Below are positions 25,501-34,699 of a stretch of DNA of 64,000 nt, piece by piece. The first letter of the stretch is position 1. Each line of letters opens with the position of its first letter. The translations under genes were made by a program, and so were the position numbers. The DNA comes from Fasciolopsis buskii (taxonomy: Eukaryota > Platyhelminthes > Trematoda > Plagiorchiida > Fasciolidae), in NCBI GenBank assembly GCA_008360955.1, contig LUCM01000045.1, forward strand, positions 55,892-119,891, read 5' to 3'. Under the pieces are notes generated by a model. That model was not told where the DNA came from. It saw nothing but the letters and a program-made list of their open reading frames with translations, and ran no database searches.

Positions 25501-27936
25501 GGCAAAAAGCGCAAAATTACGCCAGAATCTGTATCTCCAGGAACAGATAGTGTAGGTACTGAACCAGAACCAACAGAGTTAAAATCTCCCTTGATTATCC
25601 AACGTCACTCACCGTTGCATGTGCAAACTGTGATATCTCACTCAGATTCCAATGCAACATTAACAGACCAGAGCACTCCAAAGACTGTGCTTGCAACTCC
25701 TATTATTCGCTCTCGAAGTTGGGTACAACAAGGCACACCGTGGGGCTATGGCCCTCCACTTCACGAGCACTGGCATCCATCAACCGAGTACATCGTCACT
25801 CAGGCGCGTCCACATACGGCATATCCACAAAGTCCCAGTGAGCGGCTACGCGGTCGAGCTTCGCGTCAGCGCGTTAGCAGCAATAAAGTGTTTTCTTCCG
25901 TTGATTCTGAGCGCCACATGTGGTGTGACTATAGCCCAACTGAGCAGCTGTTAGACTCGGGCATTCAGACCGACACGGACATAATTGCTGGACTCACCCA
26001 AAGGACACCCCAAAAAGCTAAACAAACACAAACATTAGAAGGAAAACTGACACAAGAGTTCTGTCCCGAATGTCAGGCAAAATCAATGCGCCCACCTGCA
26101 GTTCATAAGTCAATTCAAAGTGAGTTTCATCTCCAACAGATAGGGGTGGGCTGTGATCTAACGAAATCTGAGACTGTATCGACAAGTTGTCAGGTCGGAT
26201 CTGATTATCCGAGTAAATCAGAACCAAAACAAGTCTGGGATGTTAGTTGTCAGGTTGGGGTAATCACTAAAAGTCGCGAGATAGCCGTAGATGGTACAGA
26301 ATGGGATGACAAATCGAACTCCTTTGGGGAAAAACCGGAAACTAAAGTAACAGCAGTCCAAACGGAATCACAATCACGACCATGTCTAGTAGAAGACGCT
26401 AATTTCAGAAAACATAAACAGCTGATGTACTCTGTATCCTGCCAAGTAGGCCAAGTGGTCCGTACAACCGGCTCTGGTCCCGAGCACTTGGATGCGGTGC
26501 AACTTTTGGACGAAAGCATTGAAAAATTTGCCGGTCCTAGCACAAGCCAAGGGGTCAAGATGATCATGAAACCTATTTCGGTTATGGTTGGGAAAAAATT
26601 CCAAGTTGGTAAACCTTGGACAGATGACTCTGAAAGTGTGAACAACAAAGATGAAGTAATCTTGCATCAGAAGCCGTTAGATAAGCATGAAACATCGGCT
26701 CTCGATGTCCCTGCATCAGGCTCGTCTTTAGAATCTGTGCCAGAAACCTTCAGTCGTGAAATACAAACAGCTATTTCCGGTCCGGTAATTCCATACGGCC
26801 AACCTGCGTTTGAAACATTTGTTCAAACGGATAACGCGGAGAAACGAAAATTGGAAGGAAGTAACGAACTTAAAACCACAGAATCCTCGGAGAAGCGGAT
26901 ATCTGAATCAAAACACCCCGTAATATGTGCCAGGTCTAACTGGCATATAATGCGAGGTCCAGCCAAAGCCAGTGCTAGTACAATGATTGGTTGTCAGACT
27001 GCGGCTAATGAACAACAAACTGACCTTAAATTCAGCGATATTGAATCGGTATTGGTGAGACCCAAACAAGCCATGATATCCGCTGAAAGTCAAACTGAGA
27101 TAACCTCTGTGTGCCAAGAAAAACAAACTTCTTCTGTCAGTATTCATGCTGTTGACCAGCTACCAAAACAAACTACGGATTCTGCGGTAATGGTAAAACA
27201 CGACCCGGTGGAACCACGATCAGCAATCAGCACGAGAGCGAAACGAATACAGAAAGGATCACCACAGCTGCTTCCAAAGGGAGCCGATGGCTTTTGTCAA
27301 ACACCTGTTTTTGCACCCGAAACAGAACCAATCGGTAAGCATTATGTGCATCCAGGTGCGGAACACCGCACTAGGAGATCACCTATGCGAAGACCATTGT
27401 TTCAGCGCTTAGTAGTTAATGTTGGACTTTATGGGGACGCGGAAACTAATGGCCGTAGACACAGGTCCTTGATTGACTGCAGACATTTGCCACAAGATAC
27501 GGCTGAATTGACGAGCGAATCGACAGAAAGTTCTATTAGCGATACTGAAGGGACCATAGAAGCCGGCCCCCGAAGGTCACACACGCACCATTCGTCTAAT
27601 GCACGATGTATCAGTGTACCCTCAAGTTCCCTAAGTATGTGTTTTCATTTGGACCAATCACCGAAAACCAGCCGTCGCTTTCGGAAAGAAAAGCACAGGG
27701 AAGCCGACACTGAGAGAACAGAAAGAAGTTTGTCTTTTGACGATGTGAGGATACGTGATCATAGTTGGGAAGGAGCCTCAGTGCCAATAAGTGATGTGCA
27801 ATGTTCGGGCACTGAGAACTCGGCAAGAAATGGAACCCAGTTTAATAACTGTTCAAGGACGGACCGCAACGCAAGTGGAGCTCGAAGACGAATTGACCAG
27901 TGGAAGCATCGACATGATTGCTACCGATATTACTAG
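4507..27936 (+). CDS. Plakin-domain protein with SH3-like unit and long LC8-motif-rich tail (10 exons, 5' incomplete)
   Basis: Exons 4507-4590, 4818-4913, 7895-8041, 10888-11387, 14733-14838, 14913-14951, 17123-17255, 19061-19125, 20877-20992 and 24642-27936 all have AG/GT borders and join in one frame, giving 1526 codons plus stop. Residues 29-109 form spectrin-repeat-like helices (W38, W50, Y58 and HKFHHDV at 59-65, as in plectin or desmoplakin). Residues about 145-201 match the plakin-embedded SH3: HRGD at 160-163, EW at 180-181 and LPAGCL at 194-199. Helices resume at 277-428. Residues 430-1526 are low complexity with about 13 x-Q-T/V motifs and two CPxC pairs. Plakins are cytoskeletal linkers at junctions or microtubules. 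Here the usual long rod and plakin repeats are absent after the SH3 region. The family call is from recalled sequence patterns, not a search. The start codon lies upstream or outside the window. Confidence 0.7.
4818..4913 (+). CDS. Plakin-like gene exon (phase 0/0, 96 nt)
   Basis: Bounded by CACCTAAAG and GTGAGA. It reads HMDQNVERCWKYITQLTDAT and then QWHVMHASRYHK (residues 29-60). The spacing W-x11-W-H, followed by Y-x2-F and H-D-V in the next exon, parallels the helix of plectin and desmoplakin that precedes their SH3 domain. A second frame is also open for most of the exon but hits TAA just before the donor. Confidence 0.75.
6885..6906. repeat. (AT)11 microsatellite
   Basis: Uninterrupted AT dinucleotides, immediately before the dispersed repeat copy that starts near 6912. 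Confidence 0.95.
6912..7143 (+). repeat. Dispersed repeat copy A (blocks Y then X)
   Basis: Block Y (6915-7000; GGATGAGTGAACACAATTTG, then GACCGGTTTCGCGGTTACTG, then TCAGGTATGC) and block X (7078-7143; GAAGAGTCCACAGAAGAACC, then ACAACTGTGATTC) recur as reverse complements at 8229-8472; block Y recurs again at 23.4 kb. Y matches its inverted partner in about 73 of 86 bases by my count. It lies in the intron upstream of exon 7895-8041. Class unknown; no coding frame or terminal inverted repeat is recognised. Confidence 0.8.
7895..8041 (+). CDS. Plakin-like gene exon (phase 0/0, 147 nt) flanked by inverted repeats
   Basis: Acceptor CATCCAAACAG and donor GTGAGT. It encodes FHHDVRTAQMELTKLVGAKK and ends KNNIEIQL (residues 61-109), a helix-turn-helix piece of a spectrin repeat: F-x2-D-V then an acidic or polar heptad-like run, as in plakin domains. 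A second frame is open here as well, but only this one keeps phase with both neighbours. The exon sits between two inverted copies of a dispersed repeat (6912-7143 and 8229-8472). Confidence 0.75.
8229..8472 (-). repeat. Dispersed repeat copy B (inverted)
   Basis: Reverse-complement copy of the 6912-7143 repeat, 188 nt downstream of exon 7895-8041. Reading its minus strand, X (8472-8406) comes before Y (8314-8229), the opposite block order from copy A, with about 90 nt of unrelated sequence between. This suggests that the family exists as a tandem array or a longer unit and that the two copies are different slices of it. Confidence 0.75.
9090..9327 (+). mobile_element. Possible tRNA-related SINE with ACTAA tail
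   Basis: A box A-like TAGCTCAGACG at about 9120 and a box B-like GGTTCGAGCATCC at about 9195 precede a unique body and end in a run of ACTAA units (9277-9327, with point changes). Promoter boxes followed by a simple-repeat tail are the usual SINE layout. The two boxes are further apart than in a tRNA, so the call is tentative. It lies in the intron between exons 7895-8041 and 10888-11387. Confidence 0.35.
10888..11387 (+). CDS. Plakin-like gene exon with SH3-like domain (500 nt)
   Basis: The polypyrimidine tract TTGTTCCCTCGGATTCGTCC leads to TTGTGTTGTCACCAG; the donor is AAG|GTAAGC, leaving two hanging bases. The first residues finish a helix (AKFMDLAASAHQLSMQSR). Then comes an SH3-like fold with the plakin signature: short RIV-PL strand, WLHRGDPVRVWENS, LLHEWSAETPDG and TLPAGCLWL. 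In canonical plakins this SH3 packs on the adjoining spectrin repeat and lacks the poly-proline binding aromatics; the aromatic ALYDY box is likewise not seen here. After it comes a polar linker ending in a basic run SKRKKKTR at about residues 260-267, which could be a nuclear or membrane-binding patch. Confidence 0.75.
11388..14732 (+). other. Intron of plakin-like gene
   Basis: AT-rich intron of 3.3 kb. It contains a run of nine G at about 13061 and only short chance frames. No nested gene or recognisable element seen. Confidence 0.6.
14733..14838 (+). CDS. Plakin-like gene exon (106 nt)
   Basis: It starts with one base that completes the arginine codon split at 11387, then FQTTLFAAWMDTIGDWAVIL and IPTYRRYMGNMVNKQ (residues 277-311), ending in phase 0 before GTAAGT. 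A tryptophan pair spaced ten residues apart (W285 and about W292) is compatible with the first helix of the repeat that follows SH3 in plakins (compare LTLWHE-SWHYL). A nearer GT after CGCAG was rejected because it would break phase with the next exon. Confidence 0.7.
14913..14951 (+). CDS. Plakin-like gene 39-nt exon
   Basis: A very short exon between CAATTCATTCAG and GTCACT, encoding AFDEVLHQAIIDQ in phase 0/0. It follows the previous exon by a 74-nt intron. The helical sequence continues the repeat. The donor is weaker than those of its neighbours, so it may be alternatively included; skipping it would not shift the frame. Confidence 0.65.
17123..17255 (+). CDS. Plakin-like gene exon (133 nt)
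   Basis: Acceptor TTTGTTTCAACAG and donor GTACGA. It reads GDIESNQAEQLDELKSGLKP and ends SFISKQFKQT (residues 325-368), leaving one hanging base. Rich in E, Q, L and K and without proline except one turn, as expected for a helical bundle. Confidence 0.75.
19061..19125 (+). CDS. Plakin-like gene exon with first TQT motif (65 nt)
   Basis: Acceptor TTCAACGTTTTTCAG and donor GTAAGC. The first two bases complete an alanine codon; then AHEDTQTEELNYFVQTLNAW and N. EDTQTEE at residues 372-378 is a textbook-like LC8 site (TQT core flanked by acidic residues), the most N-terminal one in the gene. The exon ends in phase 0. Confidence 0.75.
20877..20992 (+). CDS. Plakin-like gene exon (116 nt)
   Basis: Acceptor TTGATTCTCACAG and donor GTAAGG. 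It encodes NLRGQLAEAKKASSLRSLSQ and then EALVQPFETKQDKRVRSFE, ending with two bases of a split aspartate codon. Helix changes to polar, proline-containing sequence here, marking the end of the folded part. Confidence 0.75.
20993..24641 (+). other. Intron of plakin-like gene with repeat-like GC-richer block
   Basis: This intron holds a GC- and CpG-richer stretch at about 21.2-22.3 kb, unlike its AT-rich surroundings, probably an inserted but unclassified repeat, and the third copy of the dispersed repeat at 23.4 kb. No frame in it joins in phase with the flanking exons. Confidence 0.5.
23393..23466 (-). repeat. Dispersed repeat copy C (block Y only, inverted)
   Basis: The minus strand carries GACCGGTTTCGCGGTTATTG, preceded by ATGGATGAACAAAATTT and followed by TTCAGGTATGCGTA, matching block Y of the repeats at 6.9 and 8.3 kb. 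Block X is not found nearby. Confidence 0.75.
24642..27936 (+). CDS. Terminal exon: long disordered tail with repeated Q-T/V-G/D/E motifs
   Basis: Acceptor CATTTTTCCATTTTTTCCCCCCAG; 3295 nt open to TAG at 27934, encoding residues 430-1526. Composition is Ser, Thr, Gln, Glu and Lys rich with no predicted membrane segment. Recurrent motifs are GIQTD (25960), KQTQT (26020), SCQVG (26185, 26245 and 26437), VQTE (26356), FQVG (26599), IQTA (26761), VQTD (26821), CQTA (26992), SQTE (27088) and CQTP (27295). Two CPxC pairs occur (HCPKC at residues 536-540, FCPEC at 902-906). The tail is not coiled-coil and lacks plakin repeats or a GAS2 domain. Its function is unknown; the motif series suggests multivalent binding to LC8-type dynein light chains (inference). 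Confidence 0.85.
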
Positions 27937-28358
27937 ATAAAATTGACAATGTAAACTGATTCAATATGCTTCTTTGACCCACGGATTTTTAGTATGTTCC
28001 TTCTCCATCTTTTCGTCTGTTCAATTGTTCAGCCACTGAATTTCTCAAAGCCATAAATTCATGTTCTTTTCGTTTGGAATAGATACTTGCTATGATACAC
28101 AGGATATTTCAAAATTTGTCTTACCCAACTATTAGCTTTATCCGATACAATCCTGAAATAACTTGCTTAATGTGTCAAATTACAATCAAGTGACACTTGT
28201 GCATTAACGCTGATCGTATTCTCTTTTATGAACTGGTCCCATTTGTGAAACTTTCATATCGCTTTTCTCAGTTCATCCGCCCTGCCGAATAGGGAATTTT
28301 GATTGGATTGGCTTTCGACTGAGTTGTAATTTCTTTCGATTTATGCAATAGGACTTAC

Positions 28359-28364
28359 AATAAA
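28359..28364 (+). promoter_or_regulatory. Candidate poly(A) signal AATAAA
   Basis: First AATAAA hexamer I find downstream of the plakin-like stop codon (27936), about 420 nt into the presumed 3' UTR. Confidence 0.4.
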
Positions 28365-28673
28365 TGACTTCGTTCACACAACACTCCAGTTCGATCTTTT
28401 TCTGACAAGAGATGACGGTCAAAGAATTTTAGCCCGAATGACCAGTGCACATTTTAATATTCGTTGAAAACAAGTCTGATTTTTTAGAGTAAACAAGCTT
28501 TTTGTGTGTGTACCAGAAGAACTTACCTATTGGTATATATAGGAGAATGAAATATGCGAACGTTGCACGCAAAACTATTAGCTTATTCTCCGGCGCTGAT
28601 TATCCAGTCAGCACACCGAGGCGGTTGATACAATCTTGAGAAATATGAATGACAAACAATTGATGCTGAATTC

Positions 28674-28679
28674 AATAAA
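28674..28679 (+). promoter_or_regulatory. Candidate distal poly(A) signal AATAAA
   Basis: Second AATAAA hexamer, followed by TG-containing sequence; it would give a 3' UTR of about 760 nt. Which of the two is used cannot be told from sequence. Confidence 0.35.
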
Positions 28680-28699
28680 TACTCATAGCGATCATGTTT

Positions 28700-31600
28700 C
28701 GCGGTCCCCACGTTTGGTGTAACTGGTCGACCAGTTTACGAAGAAGACAAAAATCTCTTTTCTTGTTACGATTTATTCCCATGCTCGTCTGCTGTGAACA
28801 GGTCTTAAGTCCCAATGTATATCAAATCAATAATCTAAGTCTGAGAGTGGGTCTCCCGTATTTATTAATGCATCGGAGGCTGACACTGAAACTAACCCAG
28901 TCATAACTAAGCAGACAGAAAAATACGACGTTTCCCTAACCGTTAACTGGTGCGTTTTCGACGGGAAGCCTTTCACTGACAAATTAAAAACCAACCATGA
29001 AGTGACTCCTTCAACTTCGACACCAGGATTGTGTGAGCCTATGTAGATAAATACAGGAGCACTGTGTGGCTCAATAGGTTTCAGATCTTCTCGAAACGAA
29101 ATGCGTTCACATTTTCATCCCGCCTAGTTTAAGTAGATGTTTCGGTTTTGAGCAACAAGGTAACGTGATCAGGTCTGTTTAAACGAACTAAGTTGATTTG
29201 AGTTGGGTTGCATGTTCCAACCAGCACTGTTTCGCTCCGCCTAAACACGTCCCATTCACCGATTGCAGGCAACAACTTGAAAAAACTGCCGTGTTGACTT
29301 TGTGTCCAGCTACCATAACATGATGGACTGCGCGAATACAAACGTTAGTATACGATTGTGTTAAGTTTGAAAACTACCAGAAGTATCATGATGTCGCGTT
29401 TCTTATGTATGCATTTTGCTACGCTTCGGGCCATTCGGTATATTCGCCGTCTGTAGTTGCACATGCACAATGACAGAACCACTAAAATACATTCATGAGC
29501 CTGATGCAGTTTGCGCACCAATATCAGTCCTCGGTTGGGCACTGGAATAATTATCGAGAACCACTGCGAGAGGTACGATCAGGAAAACCAACTGGACAGT
29601 CATCGCTGGAATGAAATTACGGTAGAGAATTGTAGAAAATACCAGCGCTAAGATATCGCAACTCGTTTCGAAATACAAGACAAATAAACTAAGTTCAAAT
29701 TTTGTAGAGCAGTTGCTCCGCTTCAGGCCCTCAACGCACCACTTGAACATGTCTTCTTCAAGACAACAGAACGTAGATCGTCGATCAACACGAGAGATTA
29801 CCGGTCTGCAAGTGCATTCAACTTAGCCAAATCGGAACCCACATAGTCGATTTTGTCACGCAACAGAGTCAGTTGATAACAAGACCTGAGTACTTAGAAA
29901 CTTGAACATAAAGAAGGCTCGAGCAATCCAAGGAAATCCGTCAGGTGAATGGATAAATTAAAACAGTACATCGGGGTCATATTCTGTTAAACTGAAGCAG
30001 CGTACTTCATCGCACCCTACTGTAGACATTTTAAATTCAGCCAGCAAAAGATTTTGAGCAAATGAGTAAAATGTGAAAGAATGAACATTAGAGTAGTTAT
30101 GACCACTCTCTGACAATCAGGAATCCAAAATAGAAATTATGCTAAGCCTGAAGAGGTGAACTTATCATTCCCAGAGAAAATGGCGGTCAGTCGAGGCAAA
30201 CAGGCGATAGTTTGATCTGCTTACTGAAGCTGAGCACGCCACGAAAAAAATTGGTAGTTTTCATACCGTTTGTTTTTCAGAACAGCATCACTACGAAGTT
30301 ATAGTTTGCACAACTGAATGTGCAGAAAATTTCCCCAATACCGACAGCATATTCCTTAGTCTTTATTTTTATCCCGCAACACAGATGGTTGTCTTGTTGT
30401 CATAAGTTGTTACCTTTACCATAGAACTGTAGGCTAACGAACGAGAAACCAGTGGGTTTACTTTACCATCGTGTTTGGATAGAGCAATACTCGCTCCATT
30501 CATTTTACCAGGATTTGTAAAAATGCTTCATTCGCCCCATGGAGATGTTTACCAAAATTACAGGTAAGAGTAAAAAAAAGATTGCCTCTTATTCTTTATT
30601 ATAATTCTTTAATAGTTTAGTAAACTTTCCTAATATACGTCTGCCACGTTTCCTCAAGATTGTATTCAAACCTGACCTTTGTTTTTAATTTTGACAATAC
30701 ATACATTATTTTTTAACTGTTTATTATCTGGATTCCACCAGGAACCGCTTTACCGCAGTTTAGAAGAGCAACATTTCATAAAAAAACAAATTTTGGTATC
30801 ATCCAAATGTTTAAAATGAGGTTTGTTCAAAGGATGCCAAATTGAACACTGAGAAATGCAGTTTACTCTGAAATAAGCCATATTGTATTTAGCAAACGAG
30901 AAGTGTTTGAGAATTCCACTGTGAACTTCCATGAGTCAACTGCATGGACTCAAATTTTTCTTCATAAAATGCAATTTGCTAACGCCGATAAAACTAGGAA
31001 CACATTGTTATTCAAGTGCCAAACGATCCAGATGAATTGGGCACGGAAATTTTGATGTCAAGGGAAACAAGGGATGACTACTTCCGGTGGTCCCAACTAG
31101 CAGGACTTGAATAGAAATCCATGCCGTTCGTCTGAATTGGATGAATGGCTCATGTATCATGGGGTGTAATCTCAACAAATTTCACACTGCTGCTCTGCCC
31201 TGTAATAGTGCACATTTATGTGGACGGAACTGTAAAAGTTTTTCTGGTATTTAATTATTCGGAGTGATAATAAATGCAGATTCAGAGATACCGCTTCCGT
31301 TCATGAATTCTTCTTTTGGTGATAGCCATTGTGGCATGAGACAGTGGAATTCATGCGGGGACAACGGCGCCGTGTATATGACTATTTCTTTCACCTATTC
31401 AAGCCGTTCGCTGGTAGTGGGCGTACTTCGTTCGGGAAGAACCGTTCCTGCTACATACTTTTGGTATTAATCATGCCAGTTAGGAAATATCCACAAAAAT
31501 CTGGATACAATTCATAAGGTCATCTGCAAATCAAGTAATAATGCGCTTCATTTTCGCGACGGCCCCCAGTCACAAACCTATTAGTCAGAATCCTGGCCGT

Positions 31601-32880
31601 CCCGAAACAAAGCGGACGAAGTTTGCTGCAGTCATGCTGCAGACGGTTTGTTGATCTAGTTGGCTTAAAAATGGACAGCATACATTATAGATCGTACAAT
31701 CTTACTTCATCTATGAATGGTGTCCCTGCCAAAGTGTGAAGTGTTTTGCGAAAGAATTACCTTGGTTTGTAAAATATGTAACAGAATCATACTCGCGATT
31801 TCATGAGTGAGAGAACGAGTGTGATCATGTGAGAGGGTGATTTCAACCATTTTGTATTTCCCTCTCAAGTATATACCAGCACTAACTTGGGAGTTGGATT
31901 TTTAAATAACAGGGTTGTGAAAATCGAAATCTGCTCAGGAAAGATTCATAAGGAGGTGAAATGTCACCGGAAACACTAGGATTGCACATGTGAAAGGGAG
32001 TCACAGACACTAGTTTCGCAATCTCCATTGTCTTCACCAGGTAATGGCCATCTTGGTCACAAATTCCGGCTGCTTGCACTACTTCGGTTTATGATGCCGA
32101 TTGTCAACTGTTTCTGCGAATGGTAATAGACGGCCACCGCTTTGACAGTTTATCACTCCGAAGACATGTCTGAGTTGCTCAGTCTAACGCAGTCGACTGA
32201 GGTACGCTGTACTTCTGACTCATTATGTTTCAGGTTTTCGAGGATGCGTTCCCATTTCCTCTCAAATTGCCGTTTCTCGGTTCGTTTGATGTATTTACTA
32301 GTGCAACATCAATACAAAAGCCAAATGAATCAGATATCGAAGAGAAAGTTAGGTCTATCAAGATGAGATTCAGTGAATGTCCGTTTCCAGTCAGGCAAAA
32401 TTACTAAGGAACCAGCACATTATATCCTCGCCGTATTCGGCTGCCGCTACGATCGCATTTAAAAGACACTAGAACGAGCAGTTTTCTTCGAAATATAAAT
32501 TTTGTGACTCTTGTTTATCTTGTTTATCCGTACTTAGGCATAACCTTGACTTGGCACCGCACGAAAAATTTCCTAAATATCAAGACCGAAAGACGTAAGG
32601 ATGGTTTCGAAAAACCGATGCGCCGCACATTCAATTAATATTGCTTTCAGTGTAACATTAGCCTCAAAACTCTCGCTGTTAGTCCTCCAGATAATTCAGT
32701 TTGATCCGAGAAAGCCGCCTTGGTGGTTCCGCGCACGTTTCTACGACAACTTGTTCACGACTATACGGTATAAATGCTTTCCGTATGCTTTAGAATGCGG
32801 CATACTGATGACTGTCTGAACGATCTGCTCCCAGCGGAAACCCTAGAACATGTTCGAACCGTCGTTGAACATGGATGACC
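28700..32880. other. Non-coding, nothing recognised
   Basis: AT-rich DNA after the end of the plakin-like gene. Open frames are short and lack paired splice sites. I see no retroelement motif or RNA gene. Confidence 0.45.
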
Positions 32881-33545
32881 ACGTGCATTTAAAATAGGTC
32901 GAACTCGACAAAAACGCAAGTTTGCCTAAGAAACTTTGCAAAACACAACCGAGGAGGGATCGAAATCAAAAGTCAGACAACCAAAGGTAGTTCGTACCAA
33001 AAATGTCTTGGTGAACATGTCCAACAGATCGCTGACGCCCAGAGGGTTACAATTACTATAAAAAGGTCTGAACTTCAATCTCCACGGAAAACTGCCGGTG
33101 GTCAAAGAACTTATCCCAGCACTTGAACAATCGTTATCGAACGTTACGGAAGAAAACGCCAGTCAAACTAGAATGAGGAAATGCAATATTCTTAAGAACC
33201 AGCTGTCAATCGCCCCAAATATTACAGTCGAAGGAAGAAAAGCGCTGACGAAACTAAAACAAGATCGATTACTGCACATCACAAAAGCGATCAAAAAGAA
33301 TGTCAGTTATTCTAAACATATGTTGCCGAGCACCTACGGGATGGACCGTATGAAAAAATGAAAAAGAAGAAGGTGAACTACTCACTCAACAAATCAAAGG
33401 CCCTTGCAAACAAGTACCTATCTGGCTAGAAGCAAAAACTCTGGAAATCCCTGTGGTTCTCACTAACGCCAAAAACCAGCAAACAACGGAGATTTTACGG
33501 TCTACCAAAGATCCACCATTCGTCCAAGTGTAGACTGGACTTCTT
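32880..33545 (+). mobile_element. Degenerate Penelope-like element, N-terminal RT part
   Basis: Plus-strand frames read VVRTKNVLVNMSNRSLTPRG and GLNFNLH after a stop. An 87-residue frame at 33098-33361 contains ALTKLKQDRLLHITKAIKK. Then, after a frame break, RRFYGLPKIH at about 33491 with KCRLDF close behind. Conserved order in Penelope-like reverse transcriptases is S-LT--Q---L-KGLNF, then L--L--D--I-I--ADKG, then YGLPKIHK---LRPI, and it is matched with the catalytic block missing. Stops and frame shifts make it inactive. The palm with the catalytic aspartates is absent here but appears in a separate piece at 46.4 kb. Confidence 0.7.
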
Positions 33546-34574
33546 GTAGAAGGTACAAACTGACAAGATATTTCAGTAGATTATTAAAATTCTATCAGAA
33601 GATAATAGTAAATCATATCAATAACGCACTCGAATTTGCTCTAGGATCATAAGTATAACTACCATAGAGGTGTACTGGTTGTGTGCAAACATTTAGCCTC
33701 TTCGTTTCTAGTTATTTCACAGTTACGTCAGCTAGGAATGATCCAGGCAGGCTTTACATTGACCTATGACTATGGTCACTTTTCTGCCCACAACACATTT
33801 GGACAGGTGAATTCACAAGGCCAGAAACATAAGGATTGAAGCCGAATTAAAAACATAGTCCATCAGTATTGTTAGAAAGTGTTCGTTTAAGGATTTCCCG
33901 AGTTAACTCGAACGTTTATAGAATTCATGTTCCTTTGAACCATTGAAAGTTTTAAACGCCGGCGGACAGACACTTCGAGATAATTGAACTTTGTTAACGC
34001 ACTCCTAACTTTTTGGCTAACCAGATCCTGTCGGAGTGACAACCGAGATTTACAACCAAACTTGTTATGATGAGAGATGGAAATGAACACTGTGCAACAT
34101 TCTGTGCCCCAAAAAACCGGTCCTTGTTGTCAAATCACCAAATAACTTACGTGGATGGCAGCTACAAAAATTGATCTGCAAAGTAGAATATTTGCCCAAA
34201 ACCAGAATATGGATACGAGCAGAAGATTGTTGCAAATCCGTCAAGTATAGATCAGAGATAGAAAAAAGGTCACATTTACTCGTCTGATGGCCTCCGGTAT
34301 CAAAATAAAGCTTGCGTTGGATGATTCATTGATTGGGAGAGCAAACCATTACATGTTTGCGGTTAGATTCAGAATGTAACATGTCAGTCTTAAAATGACA
34401 GTTTGAAAAATTCCCAGTAACATGCACATGAAATTGACGGAGTTAGTTTGTCTGAAAGCAAAAGGCTTATTCTTTTCCTGATGAGACCGATTTAGTACTT
34501 CAGAATTTAACCATAAAATTCGGAGAATCTACAGTGTTCTCACATGGTGAAGAGTACCGTAAAAATAAATTCAG

Positions 34575-34680
34575 TGATAAGCAAAATCGTTCGTCCCCGG
34601 TTTGCGTCCCAGTTCGGGCGCGGTGGATATGCACTGCTGATGACTTCTAACAAGGATGAAACAGCTTCCATGGTTTCTTA
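34575..34680 (+). mobile_element. SINE-like element with hammerhead-ribozyme-like core
   Basis: The core CTGATGA (34637-34643), a short stem-loop CTTC-TAACAA-GGAT, and GAAAC (34658-34662) match the conserved hammerhead layout CUGAUGA, stem II, GAAA. Upstream, GCGTC (about 34605) gives a GUC cleavage triplet, and CAGT and ACTG can pair as stem I either side of the loop. Weak points are a mismatched first pair in stem II, one extra base next to the cleavage site and a poor stem III. A box B-like GGTTTGCGTCC precedes it, as in Schistosoma Sm-alpha SINEs. Likely a decayed copy; activity is uncertain. Confidence 0.5.
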
Positions 34681-34699
34681 ATGGTGAGTTAAGCGATGA

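Noticed and set aside
24856..27936. The 1026-codon frame as an intronless gene starting at GTG
   Set aside because: The frame stays open upstream of 24856 to a strong acceptor at 24641, and it continues in phase from the exon at 20877-20992; it is the terminal exon of a multi-exon gene.
32805..32860. Another CTGATGA...GAAAC hammerhead-like core
   Set aside because: The interval between the two motifs cannot form a proper stem II and no promoter boxes or stem I partner are nearby; probably coincidence.
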